Source: Sphagnum magellanicum (Eukaryota > Streptophyta > Sphagnopsida > Sphagnales > Sphagnaceae). Taken from it: 64,000 bases of DNA. The position numbers and the translations under genes are program-made. This document shows, one piece after another, positions 35,301-48,300 of this stretch. The number at the start of each line of letters is the position of its first letter. Position 1 is the first letter of the stretch. The DNA lies in assembly GCA_021904315.1 (NCBI GenBank), contig CM038912.1, positions 22,356,949 through 22,420,948 on the forward strand, given 5' to 3'. The notes beneath the pieces were generated by a model that was not told the DNA's origin, did no database searches, and saw only the letters and a list, made by a program, of their open reading frames with translations.

Positions 35301-38300
35301 AGGAGATACAATCTCAGTCACCAGTGGTGTTGTCTCTCGGATTGAGGTAAAACGTTTTTTCTTTTCCAACACTACACTCTTCTCACATTTGGTGTGTTCC
35401 ATAGAAGGATAACAAATTCCTTTTTGAGTTCATGTAGAGGTAAAAGTTAATGTGACAACCTTTTAAGATTAGAGTCTAGTAGAAGGATTTAGGTTTAGAA
35501 GAATGTAGCCCTTTTTGTCAAGGTGTAAGTATATTTTCTTTTGTTTCTGATCAGAGTGGGTAGTGGTCTTGCACAGGTAACATCATATGTTCATGGAGCA
35601 TCAGAGCTACTGGGTGTACAGATTGATGCAGCTATCAATGCAGGTATTACTCTTGCTCATCTGATTCAAACTTCACCAAGTCACCATCTATAATAGCTAT
35701 GAATGGTGCCACAAAGTCTTCTCTCACTCATTGAATCATATTAGAATGTTCCACAATTGAGAGTGAGAACTGTTTCCTCTAGAGGGAAAACTCCTCAACA
35801 AACCACCAATCATTTTTTTCCAGTACAGGACCAATCCTCTACCAACAAAGTGATACTACAGTTGACATTACAGTTAATACTACTTTTGAGGAGTTTCTAT
35901 AATTATGGTGTCTGCTACTAATTAACTGCTATTTCCTACAATGGCTGTATAATGAATGTTACTTGACTGCACTGACTAACTATGTCTGTTTTGACTAACC
36001 AAAAAAGTAGCTATGTCTGATATGACTAAGTTCAATTTCCATTCTAGTCATATTGGACACTGCCTGATTCCATTTGGTATCCTTTATGCATAGGGAACAG
36101 TGGAGGTCCTGCATTTAACGACAAGGGTGAGTGTGTGGGTATTGCTTTCCAGGTATCTTCTATCCTTCCATTCTGCTTGTTCCTTTGATGGCCTGTGAAC
36201 AACATTCTTCTTCTTTCTTATTTGTCGTGATGTGGTAAAGCTACACCGCTGTCTTTCATCACATCAATTTTCTATGGCATCAAATCCCTCTTCATTCTGA
36301 TTGAGATTTGACGAATGCTTTTGTGGGAATGCAGTCTCTAAAGGGAGCGGATGCAGAAAACATAGGCTACATTATACCCACTAATGTAATCTACCACTTC
36401 TTGAGTGACTATGAGCGGAATGGAAAATACACAGGTCAGTTCTGCCCTTGCAGGCTCATTATCTATTTCTGTTTTTCTCTGTGAGAGATTGTCACGAGTC
36501 TGGTGAATGATCTGTGGCTTTTAGTGACACATTCTGGATGGACTATGGCTGGAATTCCAGGCTTTCCAGCAATGGGTATACTATGGCAGAAACTTGAGAA
36601 CCCAGCATTGAGAGCTTCATTGCGAATGAAACCAGACCAAAAGGTGCTCCTTTTTGTTATATTACTTCCTGTCGTTGTAGCAAAAAAACCTGTAGTCAGA
36701 GTTTTGAGGTGAATTATGGTTGACAAACAAGTGAAAAATATTTCAGGGGAGCTTACCAAATACAGGTTGACCTTCCATGGTCTGCAATCATGGGTGACTA
36801 CAACAGTCCATGAGAGAGTGTTGCTATGTTAGCAAACATGGGTATTGCACTCAGGATGGTTGACATGTTTTCGCCAAGTGTCATGTATGGTGGGTGGGAA
36901 AAAAACTGGCAGGGTGTTTTGGTGCGCAAGGTCGAGCCAACATCACCAGCATTAAATCTCATACAAGCAGTAAGTGCATTCAGCTTATGTGTTTTATACT
37001 GGGTGCACTGTTGGTTGGTGGTTGCAATGTTCTAACTTTGATTGCAGAAAGTTGGTATCTGGGAAATGAAACATGCTTACTGATATCCATATGTTTGGCT
37101 GGTTATGGAACCAATTTTTTTGTTTAGTTTTGAGGTGGAGCTTATGGTGAGTTGCTGTTCTTTGTGCTTAGGGGGATGTGCTTTTGAGGTTTGATAACAT
37201 CCCGGTGGCCAATGAAGGCACTGTACCATTCCGAGCAGGCGAGCGTATCTCATTTGGGTTTCTAGTCAGTCAAAAGTACTGTCTATCTACCCTTGCTTCT
37301 ATATTGCTTGTATAATGTTGTTTCTCTAACTGGGTTCGTTCCACCGCCCTTAGTCAGTTAGTGGTGAGGGGAGTGTTGCAAACCATTTGATTTGATTAAG
37401 AAAATAGTGTCACCACAAGTTTTGTGTGAATTTGCTGAGGTGAAAGAATATACCCAAAAATGCCATAGTGATCACACCTTGACTGTGCCTACAGTGGAGA
37501 GTGAGGGAAATAGACTATTAACCTGAGGAAAATTTGGCAACAGGTTTTCAGGAGAGACAGCAGAGATTGAACTGTTGCGTGATGGCAATATTGTTAAGGT
37601 TCAAACAACACTCAAGACACCTGTTCGCCTGGTCTGCTACAATTCCCTGAACTTACTTTTGCACAGAACTTGGGTCAATTCTCAAAATTGGTGCAATTGA
37701 ATGTGCCACCATCCACTATTTCAGATCCAAAATACTGTGATTTACACACTAGGTGAAATTCTACAATTTGTGCTCCAGGCACAAAGAATTATTGTGTACT
37801 AATGAGAGAGAGAACTTCTATGCTGTTTTGCAGGTGCCAGTGCACATTGAAGGGAAACTGCCATCATACCTGATTGTGGCAGGGCTTGTTTTTACATCTG
37901 TTTGTCATCCTTATCTGGAGTATGTAAATTGACCATATCTGTCCACCTATGCTTCTAAAACTCCAGCTTTCAAAGGTGTTGCATTTTTGCAAATTCTAAA
38001 TCTTTCTCAACTTCGCTTCTCATGCAGGTCAGAGTATGGCTCTGAATTCGAGTATGACGCCCCAGTGAGTTTTGCATTTAACTTCCCTGTTGGTAAAATT
38101 TGCTCCTAGTACTAGAAGAAGAGAAACTAGTGCCACAATATTGAGCATTAGAACTGTTGTTTCAGTGATTTGTTAGTGGTGGTTAATTTGATGTGAATCA
38201 TTTAGAAATGTGGGTCTATATTTCCATACGTTTTGTGTTGACAGTTGTGTTGACAGTTATATGATTTGTTTCCAAACCTGATCATTTACAGGCGAAGATT

Positions 38301-39626
38301 TTGGAGAAGGCAAGGCATGGGTTGGCTGAGTTTGATGACCAACAACTTATTGTGGTGTCTCAGGTACAGAAACTGCTCTCTATATGGCCTTCCAAGTAAC
38401 CTCTTTGGTCAGTGTATTTGTTTTCCATAGATTGATGCATATCATGTGCTTCTCCTCAATGTAGAGCCTGTGCACATGACTGCAAATCTCTCTGATTGTC
38501 TGGTCTTCTCTGAGTTCTGTTCTGGGACTTAAATTTCAAGTATGGAGAGCTTCTCAATATCTACTTGCGAAAATATTATTCATTGACTCAAGGGTTATAC
38601 ATCTGTTTGGGTGTTGTGTTAATTAGTTGTGAGGGTGCGTCCAACATGATTTTTTTTCTTTTTGGGGTGATGGGTGTCTTTGATTGGTCCATCACCAAAA
38701 CAAACACTCACCCTATTGACAATCCCAAAGAGAAGATAAGGGCCCTCCTGGGTGCATGTTGAGCTGTCTCATTGGCCGCATGAAATTTTTCTTCCTAAAA
38801 CTGTCTGTCACCATTTTTGGCCTGGGTTAATACCCCTTCCTAAGAGTGTGGGCACCTATCAGGCAAAGATTTATGAATCTAGAGATCTCAAATTTGTGGT
38901 GGTCTTTACTTGTCATCAGGTTCTGGCAAATGACATCAACATAGGATATGAGGAGATCACTAATATTCTAGTAAAACTCTTCATTCCTCAACCTCTCCTT
39001 TTCTGGTTCTTTTTCCTTCTCCGTTCTTTTGGTCTATCTTGTGATCAGGTAGTGAAATGATTATTCATTTGCAATGTTATCAGGTGCAAGAATTCAACGG
39101 GGTCAAGATTCGCAATTTGAGACACCTTGCACAACTTGTTGACTGTAAGTACCCTTCCCCAGGTTCTCAGATTTCCCAAAAAATTAAAAAAACTAGATGG
39201 GTACTCTCATTTTCCTTCACTCACCACCCCACCCTTTTCACCTATTTTAAATGCACAATCTTCAAAGTATGGAAAATCATCATTGAATTTTTTTCTACAT
39301 GCCTGGTCATATCCGAATATGCATTATCATTTTAATGATGGATATACAGATGCCATATCAATGACATGATCTGGGCATGAGATGATTTTAATGTAATTTT
39401 TGCATCATGCTGGTGGGGAACAGCATGTACAGATGCATTCATGCAATTTGAACTGGACTACAGTTCTTTGGTGGTTCTAGAAACAAAAGCAGCAAAAGCA
39501 GTGACACCACATATTCTAGAGGACAATTGCATTCCATCTGACAGGTCTCAGGATCTTTTGCAAATAGCTAGTCCAGAGACAACTGCACAAGAGAATGGGC
39601 CTGTTTTGCTTGGGACGGAGTCATAA
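32375..39626 (+). CDS. DEG2: DEG2-type ATP-independent serine protease, chloroplast
   Basis: Exons: 32375-32476, 33026-33271, 33529-33582, 33984-34057, 34283-34346, 34596-34640, 34797-34904, 35269-35346, 35577-35643, 36094-36152, 36335-36434, 36561-36643, 36913-36969, 37172-37275, 37544-37631, 37834-37919, 38028-38064, 38292-38363, 38920-38970, 39084-39144, 39424-39626. All phases fit and give 612 residues, close to the roughly 600 of plant DEG2. The Ser/Ala/Arg-rich start [20 protein letters not shown] suggests a plastid transit peptide. Catalytic triad: H in TNAHCVEH, D in ECDIALL, S in [12 protein letters not shown]-type regions follow ([26 protein letters not shown]). The family degrades damaged thylakoid proteins on the stromal side. 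Intron 4 uses a GC donor. The first exon junction is the weakest; the ATG at 32996 is the alternative start. Confidence 0.93.
32502..32525 (+). repeat. TTG microsatellite in intron 1 of the DEG2-type gene
   Basis: About seven TTG units. Confidence 0.85.
33634..33930 (+). repeat. Dispersed repeat in intron 3 of the DEG2-type gene
   Basis: Matches the reverse complement of 45447-45178 in intron 2 of the GDSL gene: ATGACAACCTTGGAG, AATCCCAGTGTAGTTGAAGG, GGTGTGTGAGAGCC, TCCATGGAAGATC, then TACAGCATAA and CAGGGGTGGCTTACC. In both hosts it lies in sense orientation relative to the gene. It has no coding content and no clear Pol III boxes. It is probably a small non-autonomous element. Confidence 0.88.
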
Positions 39627-40039
39627 AAAAATGGCTTTTTGCTACCACGCTCTCTGCTTGACTAATCCAACTTCTGATTCTTCCATTTTATTTCTAAAAC
39701 TGTAAGTCATCATTTTTGGCCGGGGCTAATATCCATTCATAAGAGTGTGGGTGCCTATTCTGTAGAGTTTTCCCACAATTGTCCAGCTATCATGCATCAT
39801 CCCAACAGTAATTTTGCACTTGGCATGCAAGATCATTTTATTTTCTCTTTAGGATTATTCTGGTAGTTACCTGCTAGGTCAGCATTTATGGTTTTTGGAA
39901 GTGGAATGTTGGGGGCATATCATTATTAGATCAATCTACTATTTTTGGATTGCCATAGTTTTTGCATAACTGAGTGGGAGACTAAGGATCAATTTGATCC
40001 TCCCAAAGGACATTGGATATTCAAGGTGAGCTGGGAAGG
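39627..40039. other. 3' flank of the DEG2-type gene
   Basis: Presumed 3' untranslated region and downstream DNA; no certain polyadenylation signal was assigned. No further gene seen. Confidence 0.4.
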
Positions 40040-41810
40040 TCATTTGGGCAATTCCAAACTTGAATCTATTGAACCCATTTCCATGTAAAGAGGTATGGGA
40101 ATGCATCTTTTTGGCTCTGTCTTTTTAGAAGTTTTTCTTTTTTATATCACCATATTCATGAGTAGATTTTCAATACCTTCCTCAATATGCATACCATTTC
40201 TTTGCAATTGAATGTAAATTCAATTCAATTGAATGTAAGTTTAAGTGAATCTTAACTCAATTGTTGAATTTAATTGAATTTCAATTTGATTCAAGTTGTG
40301 AACAATGTTTGAATGGAACTTGATTTTTACAAAATCAATTCATTGTTTTTATCAATTGATTGGTTGATCATCATTGGTGGTGGGTAGCAATGCAAAGCCC
40401 AAGTTGATTGTTGCCATTTGTGCATCACTTAACAGAAATTAATACAACAAAACATGGTTTTAACATATGAGCATTGGAATTTGAGTTCAATGGACATGAA
40501 CAAATATAAGTGAAAAATGACAATTGTATGTCAGAAGAGATTGAAAGGCACACTCAATAACAAAGTGCTAAAGAAATGTGCAAGAACCCTGTTTATAAAT
40601 AGTTATTACATATTGAACTATTAATTCACTCAAGATAACTAAGAAAACACATTCAAATCACCAAATCCAACAATCTCACTAACTTTCAAAATAAAACTTT
40701 AGGCCTACAAACAATCATATTTTGCTTCACATTGAAAATAATATCCCTTTCTCTCATTTCCAATGGTCTTTCAAAATTTCAACAAACCTACCAAACCTTA
40801 TTATACATTTAATTGTTTGTTCACTGAAGATAACTAAGAAAAGAAATGTCAAATTATAGAATCCAACAATTTTGCTAGCCATAATATCTTTTCTTCAGAC
40901 CTACACACAAGCCTATTCAATAGTGCCCTCTATATATTAGTACACCTGGGCTTCACATTGTTTTGTAGTATCAATGATGATCAATTGACATATAATGCCC
41001 CCAATGTCCCTAATGTACTTTTGGCATTTTGATCTTTTTGTTATTTTCTTATCATTTCTTCTCAACCATGGTGTAGATCATCTTCAAACCAAAATGTGGC
41101 ACTAATTTGAAAATATCTTTAATAAAAATTCAAGACATTTGATGAGTTGACATCTTATCTTGGGATCTGTTTTTGGAATATTGGCCTAGCAATTGTACTT
41201 TTGAACAACCACAATGGTTTAAAGGCTCAAGAATTTTTAGAATTGTTAAACTTTGGTTTGAAAATAAAATTTCCAATGAAAATTAAGTTCCATTTTTTTA
41301 ATTGTGAATTTATTATTCAATTTAATCTTATATATAAATATACAAAACTTAATGACCAAAAACCCAACCTTCTTCACATGCGTGGTACAAACTACATACA
41401 AATGTGAATACATGCAATCGCTTTGGTAATTTCAATGATGTGGAAGAATTGGTTTGGTAATTCACAAATTACTAGCCAAAAGATAGTAATCATATGATGC
41501 AATGTGTATTAAATCATTAATTCAACTCATTTAAATCTGAATTGAATCAACTTGAATTTAAATTGAATTAATTTCAATTCAACTAAATTCAGTTTTAATT
41601 CAATTCAACAATTGGTTCAAAACTCAATTAAAGTGAAATGGGATGCAAATTGGTGCAAAAGATATCGAAAATTTGCTTCTGAACATGGTGTTGGGAAAGA
41701 AATGTTAAAAAGACATAGTTTTGAAAAAACACAATTCCATGCCTAATCTTTACTTGGGAATGGACTAAATAGATTCTAATTTGAAATTGTTTAAATGACC
41801 ACAACAACCT
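40040..41810. mobile_element. Fold-back element with long imperfect inverted arms
   Basis: The left arm (about 40040-40330) matches the reverse complement of the right arm (about 41810-41560): GGTCATTT, GAATCTATT, CCAT(T/T)(T/C)CCA, a TGTCTTTTT landmark, then runs of AATTCAATTGAATT-type words. The inner 1.2 kb has no gene. Outer limits are uncertain and no target duplication was found. A related left arm lies at 47960-48300, so this is a family of elements. Confidence 0.65.
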
Positions 41811-42942
41811 ACAACTTATGAAATCTAAAATAGTCCTACCTATACCAACTCCAATGAATCATCATCACTAGAATTAATATTATAACAAGTTATCAATATA
41901 CATACAAGGTTAAAATCTAACAACACACATAAATGTTAGTTGAAAAATTAATGTTCCTACAATTCTTATCCTCTAAACATTGTCATTAAATATTAATATT
42001 TAAAATCATATTTGATTTAAAGTTTTTAACTATGATTAATTATGAGTTGTCTCCTACAAACTAGTCATTATTATATTGACATAAACCACCTTGTAATTGT
42101 GTGATACATCTAGCACATGTAAATAATAAACTGCACAAATAATGGGCTAGCTAGGTCACTGTCTCTTAAAACAAGTTTGAAATTGTCAGAAATGTTAGGG
42201 TTTGTGAACCCCTTAGGAAAATTAGAGAAGCATGTGTTGAAAAGCTCTCCAAATTTTTTGTTAAAAGCTCCTTGCAATTTGCATGTCTTTTTGGACAGGT
42301 TGCATCAAACTTGGGCCAGCATGCTCAAAAGACAAGCAGTTCATAAAAGTACTACTAGTTAATTAACGCAACTCTTTTGAAAAAAAATCAAGACACCAAT
42401 CTGAACTGTAATCTCATTGACCACAATTTTATTTTCTTTCAACACCTAGGCATTATGCCTTATAAGGCTTCCCAACATTATTTAAGTGCTAGTATATAAG
42501 TACTGAAGAGAACTCCTCCAAACAATTCAATCCTCTCAATCAAACAAAGTTCCTCATGAAGGGCCCAATATCCTGGGCACAAGCCTCTTCTTTTAAGTAC
42601 TAGCACAAATTCTAGAAATACTTTTAGAAATGCTGAAAATTTCATAGAGTTAGTTTTCTCAATGAAATCTTCAAAATCGATTTCATTATTCGGACAAACA
42701 ACATGTGCTGAAGCTGCCCCTGTACTACTACTCTAGTAATACCTGTATATAAATTGTGTATATGTTTCATACTAAGATTATAATAACCCTTGTCTGTATA
42801 GAGACACGGTTAATTATCATTTATTATAAACCCTAAACAAAGCAAACAAACTACCTTCCTTCATAGATAGATGATCAGCAATCAAAGTCTTTGAAGTTGT
42901 ACTTAGTCGTGGAGTATTGGAACCTTCACATTAGCAGCTTAA
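41811..42942. other. Intergenic DNA
   Basis: AT-rich; contains the presumed 3' end region of the GDSL gene. No feature supported. Confidence 0.45.
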
Positions 42943-45900
42943 TCACTGACAGAGCTGTGGGAGCAAGAAACATTCGAGTGACCTACCACCGGTGTAGGTG
43001 GACGAAGTCAAGAGGAGATTGTAGATTTTAGACCAGCCTGCTTGAGTTGGATGAAAGCTATCCCAAAAGAAACTTTGCGAAGGGTTGTTACACAGAGTAT
43101 AGAGAGGTTGGTTGTTGCTATCCACATACGCGCATCCCGAAGTAGTCGTAGTAGGAGCACAACATGGCCTCAGAATTGGAGAAGAAAACCCTGCATTGAG
43201 AAACTTTTTTAGAATTCCCTGTGGGACCATTGATCAAGAAGAGCTTGAATTTCCCCTATGCAAACATGAAATGGTTTGTTTTTTTTGACAATAAGGGAAT
43301 ACAACGATCCCTCTCTTTTCACAATGAAAAAAAAAAGAATAAAAGCATTGGAAATATTGGTCCCCCAATAATTCCCTTGGAAAGCTTTCCCTATGTTTTG
43401 TTAATTCAACTTTGAGTCGTCACAGGTTTCTCCTCTTTTCCTTACAGGTAATGCCAAAAACATTTCTTGTGAAATAAATACCGCAGAGAATAGAGAAATC
43501 TAGTATCATGATCAGAGCGAATTTGCTGCCAGAATTTTGATTTGTGACAAATAAATGGCATCGCATAAATATAATAAAGCATATTTCAAATTCACGCTCT
43601 ATGGTATACACAATTGTTGAGTTCATGAGTCCTAACATCAGCAGCGTGCACATGCATCATGATCAGTCTTCGGATCTTAGTTTTAGTTTTTTTCTTTTGG
43701 GGTTACTTGATAATAAGAAAACATTTGGTGTAGATATGATGTTTGGGGTCTTACCAGTAGTTCCGGGTCTTGCATCAAAAATGGAGTTGAAGGCGTTGTA
43801 AAAATCAGGAAATATAATATTTGCGTGGGGCAGAGTGTTGGAAAGGTTCGATACTAGAAGACTGTTGTGGAATGGGACCAAGAGATTTCCAAGAGTATTG
43901 CATGCCGTGTAATTATCGGATATTGTGGTATCAGGCTCACATCCCAAAGGCGCCAGCTGCGTGACAGCAATGTTTGTGAACCCCAAAGCGAAGAGTCGCA
44001 CAACATCGGCCACTATTTGAGCCACCACTTGAGGCACGAATTCGATAAGTCCCTGCCACACATGCATGCATGAGGATGCATTTTGATAAAATGAACCTTG
44101 AACACGGAAATCACTGCTGCACTATTTTCTTTCACTAGGAATCTAGGTGTAGACTGAAGCCCCAGGATGAAGATGGGGGCGTTTCCCGAAAGAAGGGGCC
44201 TAGAAGAAGGCGGGTAGTTCAGTCCCACCCTGCATTTTGGGAAATTCTCCCACTAGTGGGGTTTACCAATAATATAGCACAAGGCAAACATTATCATGAA
44301 GGCCGTTCAAGTACACGACTAGCAAATTTCTCCTAGTGCTTTAGCACAGAGAAAATCCTCCATGAAGGTAGAAATTATCCCGCCCAAAATGTTCGACTAG
44401 TCACCACCAGCAGAGTTGATCTTAATTTTGGTGATATTACATGCAGATATTGTGGATGAGGGAAATGAGGATCTGTGCATAAGAATCTAGCTACAATATA
44501 AAGATGTCAAGTTTGTTCATTTCATGTTATCTAGAGGATCCCCTGTTGAGAGGTTCAACACACGACGCGGTGGTATAAGTAGATCAGCTACAATAGCTGG
44601 ATGGAGGAAGGTTGGTCCGTTTTCAAGCTGGAGTGCAGTATGTACCAAAAAATCATCATCGCCATTCTCGAGAATATACGCGCCATAGTCGTTGCCGTTC
44701 ACTGAGTAGAGGACTATCGACTGCGATAAGTTGTAATTGTTTGTTGCTAAGACCCCTTGCAGCTCCGTTATCTGAGCTCCAGTTGTGGTGAAGCCGAAAG
44801 AGGTGAACACACCGGCGCTTGCTGTTGCAAAATTGACACCGCCTGCAGGCGAATTTTGTGATGGATTGGCCGCGTATTCTCGATATGGCACGGGGTTCAA
44901 TCCCAAAGACGCAGCTGTTATAGTCACAAGAAACTTTTTTAGGATTCCGTGCGGGACCATCAAGAAGAACTTGAATTTCGCCTAAGCAGACATGAAATGG
45001 TTTGTTTGACAAATAGGAAATACATTAATTTCTCTATTTCACAATGAGAAAAACTTAGAATAGAAGATTGAAATATTGATTCTACGATTCCCTTGGAGAG
45101 CTTTCTCTGTAGGTTTTGTTAATTCAACTTTAATTCGTCAGAGGTTTCTACTCTTTTGCCAAAGCCCAAAAACTTTCTTGTGAATTATGTATATGGTAAG
45201 GCACCCGTGTCGGGGGTTTATGCTATGCGACCAGAGGGCGGAGCCCGAGATCCACAGCATAATTCCTAATAGAGGTGCATTACCCGGCTTTGTAGATTAC
45301 CCAAAAAAATCCCTGCCTCGAGAGATCTTCCATGGAGGACCAGCCCGCCTTATAAGCTAGGCTCTCACACACCAGTTCTAAAGACCTTCGTTACTAAGAA
45401 TAACCCGCCCTTCAACTACACTGGGATTTTCCTCCAAGGTTGTTATGGGAATAAAGAAGTATGATCGTCCCGACATTCTCCTTACCTATAAAATCAAAGA
45501 ATAAAAGGCCGTCACTATATCGTCCAACGGGAGCACCCAAGGTGATTCCGTAAGGATACGTCCAGTCTTGGTTCACTAAGGTACTCGGTAATAGAGTGTT
45601 GTTTTTCGGGTCGCGGTTGCCAGTATCAAGAAATGAGTCCCCAATGCCGAACAACTGTTTGAAAGGGCCTCCCGCTGCCCCTGGTACATACCAAATTTAT
45701 GGGCAATGTTACCAACATGTAAACATAGACCTAGAATCTGCAGATCGAAACTAGCTGTACTAGCCTGATGATTCTAATGACGGTATTGAAGAAGAATCTC
45801 TTGATGCTGCAACATTCAAGTCAAGAGGTAATAATTCAATAGGAATCATCGCAGAGCTTTGATCGGCAACTTCACAAGTATTGAGACCAACTGCAGATCT

Positions 45901-46241
45901 ATCTCCATTATAAGTTACCAAATTGAATCCTCACATGCACCAGTCGCATGTCAAACCAGGAAATTGATGCAAACGACGTTTACTCAACGTTCTGCTGGTT
46001 ACTTTTCTTCTTCAGAGTATATTGATCATCTAGTAAGACTAGTGGAGCTCAATCTCACTTCCTTCTATTTCATTGGAATGTATGGAGGGTTATCTGTATA
46101 TATAACTAGTATATTCTGTATCTTAAAGATGGGGGTAAAAGGGCCCAGCTAACTAGACGCGGGAGTCGAACCTGCAGCAACGCCACACAACATTAATAAT
46201 ACCACTGTAAATGTGAGGTTTGCAGTCCAATAGTACTCCAT
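42943..46241 (-). CDS. GDSL esterase/lipase, probably secreted
   Basis: Exons (minus): 46241-46172, 45680-45486, 44914-44646, 44052-43755, 43190-42943; phases fit, 359 residues, the usual family size, with the standard five-exon plan. Start MEYYWTANLTFTVVLLMLCG is a good signal peptide; an upstream in-frame Met at 46379 would hide it. Block I FGIGDSFLDTGN carries the catalytic Ser, block II is GGVNFATASAG, block III is SVNGNDYGAY, and block V is FFWDSFHPTQAGW with the catalytic Asp and His. SGNH-fold enzymes of this type cleave ester bonds in lipids, cutin-type polyesters or acetylated sugars in the apoplast; the substrate cannot be told here. Introns 2 and 4 share sequence next to their 3' ends, and intron 2 also carries a dispersed repeat. 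Confidence 0.93.
43203..43468 (-). repeat. Repeat next to acceptor of GDSL intron 4
   Basis: About 265 bases matching 44926-45180 in intron 2, same orientation, starting 12-13 bases inside the acceptor (GAAACTTTTTTAG, GGGACCAT, AAGAAGAGCTTGAATTTC, ATGAAATGGTTTGTT, TTGTTAATTCAACTTTGA). The 5' halves of the two introns do not match. Confidence 0.88.
44926..45180 (-). repeat. Repeat next to acceptor of GDSL intron 2
   Basis: Partner of 43203-43468. Confidence 0.88.
45178..45447 (-). repeat. Dispersed repeat in intron 2 of GDSL gene
   Basis: Partner of 33634-33930 (see there); minus strand, hence sense to the GDSL gene. Confidence 0.88.
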
Positions 46242-47955
46242 TGGAAACTTTTGTTGGAATCTTTCCCGCCGCTCTATGAGCACCAACCGGGGCGCCATAA
46301 TCAGTGTCGAGTTCTTTTGATCAAAGCTGCAGAAGCTGCAACTGCCAATTTGCTTAGAAGCAAGGCAATATACAGCCAATAACTGTCAACAACGTCCGAG
46401 ACCCAAGTTCCAGTAGTTGCACGAACCCAGAAACTCGGACGAAAGGCGTATCGTTGATGTACTAGTACCCGTGACTTGCACAGATCAGAGGAAAGACTCC
46501 GAGCTTTTCTCTCAGACTTTATATGACTCAGATGGGTAACTTGTCGAGCTTAAAAGCACTTAATAATAAGTCTCTTCCAGCTGCTGATTAGCCTGCGATA
46601 GTAATGTATATTTATAGTATTGTCTCTTATAACTGCAACAAGCCTGCAAATCTCCTTCGAATTTTATGTCATATCCGCTACCAGCCATCCCGCTAGACCT
46701 TAAATAATATGCTCTAGTTCTGAGCCCTAAAGTGAGAGACTATGTTAATGCACGATCGATCGTCCGCTGATGACGCTGATGCGATGATCCACAGCCTAGG
46801 TGATAATTCTACGTGCGTCCGGCAGTCTAGTCGTGCTGCGTCGGCCACTTGGCGATCGATTCCGAAGCTTCAAGCCAATGATTCTAGAAGACTGCAACTT
46901 GTACCAATCATGCAGCGTCTTGTGGAATCGTATATCTATTCCAAATATTTTCTGAAAGTGTAAGCACAATCCGCCCTTCGACGTCGCATGATGGCTCTGT
47001 CTTAAATGCCCAAAACATACAAAATTCCCACTTGATCAGTAATTAATCATGTGTGAAATGTTTCTATAATGGACTCCACATGACCTTAGAATGTACACGA
47101 ATACCAAGTTACTTTTGGCCGCTTTTTGGGTGCCATCACAATGTGTCAACCCTGAAGGGCAGAGCCAATAAAGTAGACAAAAAAAAATTGCCAGGCTTCC
47201 ACCAGGGAGTTGCAAGGAATTCAAGGATGGCGGATCATCGATCTAGTCGATTGCGGTCCTCATAGCGACATCCCCTCGACGGCGTTCGATCTTGAGGTTC
47301 TACATTTTTAGATTAATGTAGATTAGACTAACTGGTTAATGAATTATATACTTATATTAAAGATCTTTAATTGATACCAAGTTTCAAAAGCTAGATCTAG
47401 TGGAAGCTTTTACATTGTAAGGCCTATTATTCCAGATTTTTTCTTAAATATAAAATCTTATTGATTATGGAAACATGAATGATGGTAGTCAATAAACAAA
47501 TATCTTCAAGTGAAATTCATTCATGAATAAGGTGATGATGGATGAATCACACTTGTTTTATATAATATGTATTAGATTAAAAAATGAAAAGAATTGTGAA
47601 TTATAACTTCATTCACAACAAGCTACACCACACATGCAGTATTTTTTAATAAATAATTGCAAAAGGTCATAATATTTATATTCCATGATATATATGTTGT
47701 GGTCATGATTCAATTGTATAACATCATTCATGACATAATCAAATGCATTTCTATAGTTTGTGTTTTTTTTTATTTTGTTCTAGTGCCAATCCCCTTTTTT
47801 TTTTTTTCATTATTTTCATTTTTAACAAGATTATATCATTCATCCCTTGTGCATTTTTTAAAATTCCTGAATTTTCTCAACAACAACGATTCATCAAAGC
47901 TTGTTTATTAGGACTACTTTAGATTCCACAAGTTGTAAGTTGTCATTTGCATATT
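46242..47955. other. GDSL promoter side and intergenic DNA
   Basis: Presumed 5' leader and promoter of the GDSL gene near 46250-46600; beyond that nothing recognised. Confidence 0.4.
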
Positions 47956-47959
47956 GCCA

Positions 47960-48300
47960 AGTAAAAAGGCATGGAAAGGTAAATTTTCAAAATCTATGGC
48001 CTTTTAAAAAACAAATTCCCAACATCATATTCATGAATAAATTTTCAAATTTATCTTCTTCACCAATTTGCATCTCATTTTTTTTCAATTTGAATCTTAA
48101 TCCAATTCTTGAATTGAAATTGATTGAATTATAATTCAATTAAATTCTAGTTGCATAAAATGTCATTCATGATTTTCACTCGAATGTAACTTAATTTTCA
48201 CAAAAGTAATTCATTTTTTTCATCAATTGATCATTGCTAGTAATGTGTAACAATGTGAAGTAAGATTAAATAAATTTGACAACAAGGTGCATCAATGTTC
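47960..48300 (+). repeat. Copy of fold-back element arm
   Basis: Resembles 40140-40400 in the same orientation: CATATTCATGA(G/A)TA(G/A)ATTTTC, then AATTGAATT runs, then CATCAATTGAT and GTAACAATG. No matching inverted arm was found nearby. Confidence 0.65.

Noticed and set aside
42900-46400. Two separate GDSL genes
   Set aside because: Blocks I, II, III and V occur once each, in order and in phase across five exons; only intron sequence is duplicated.
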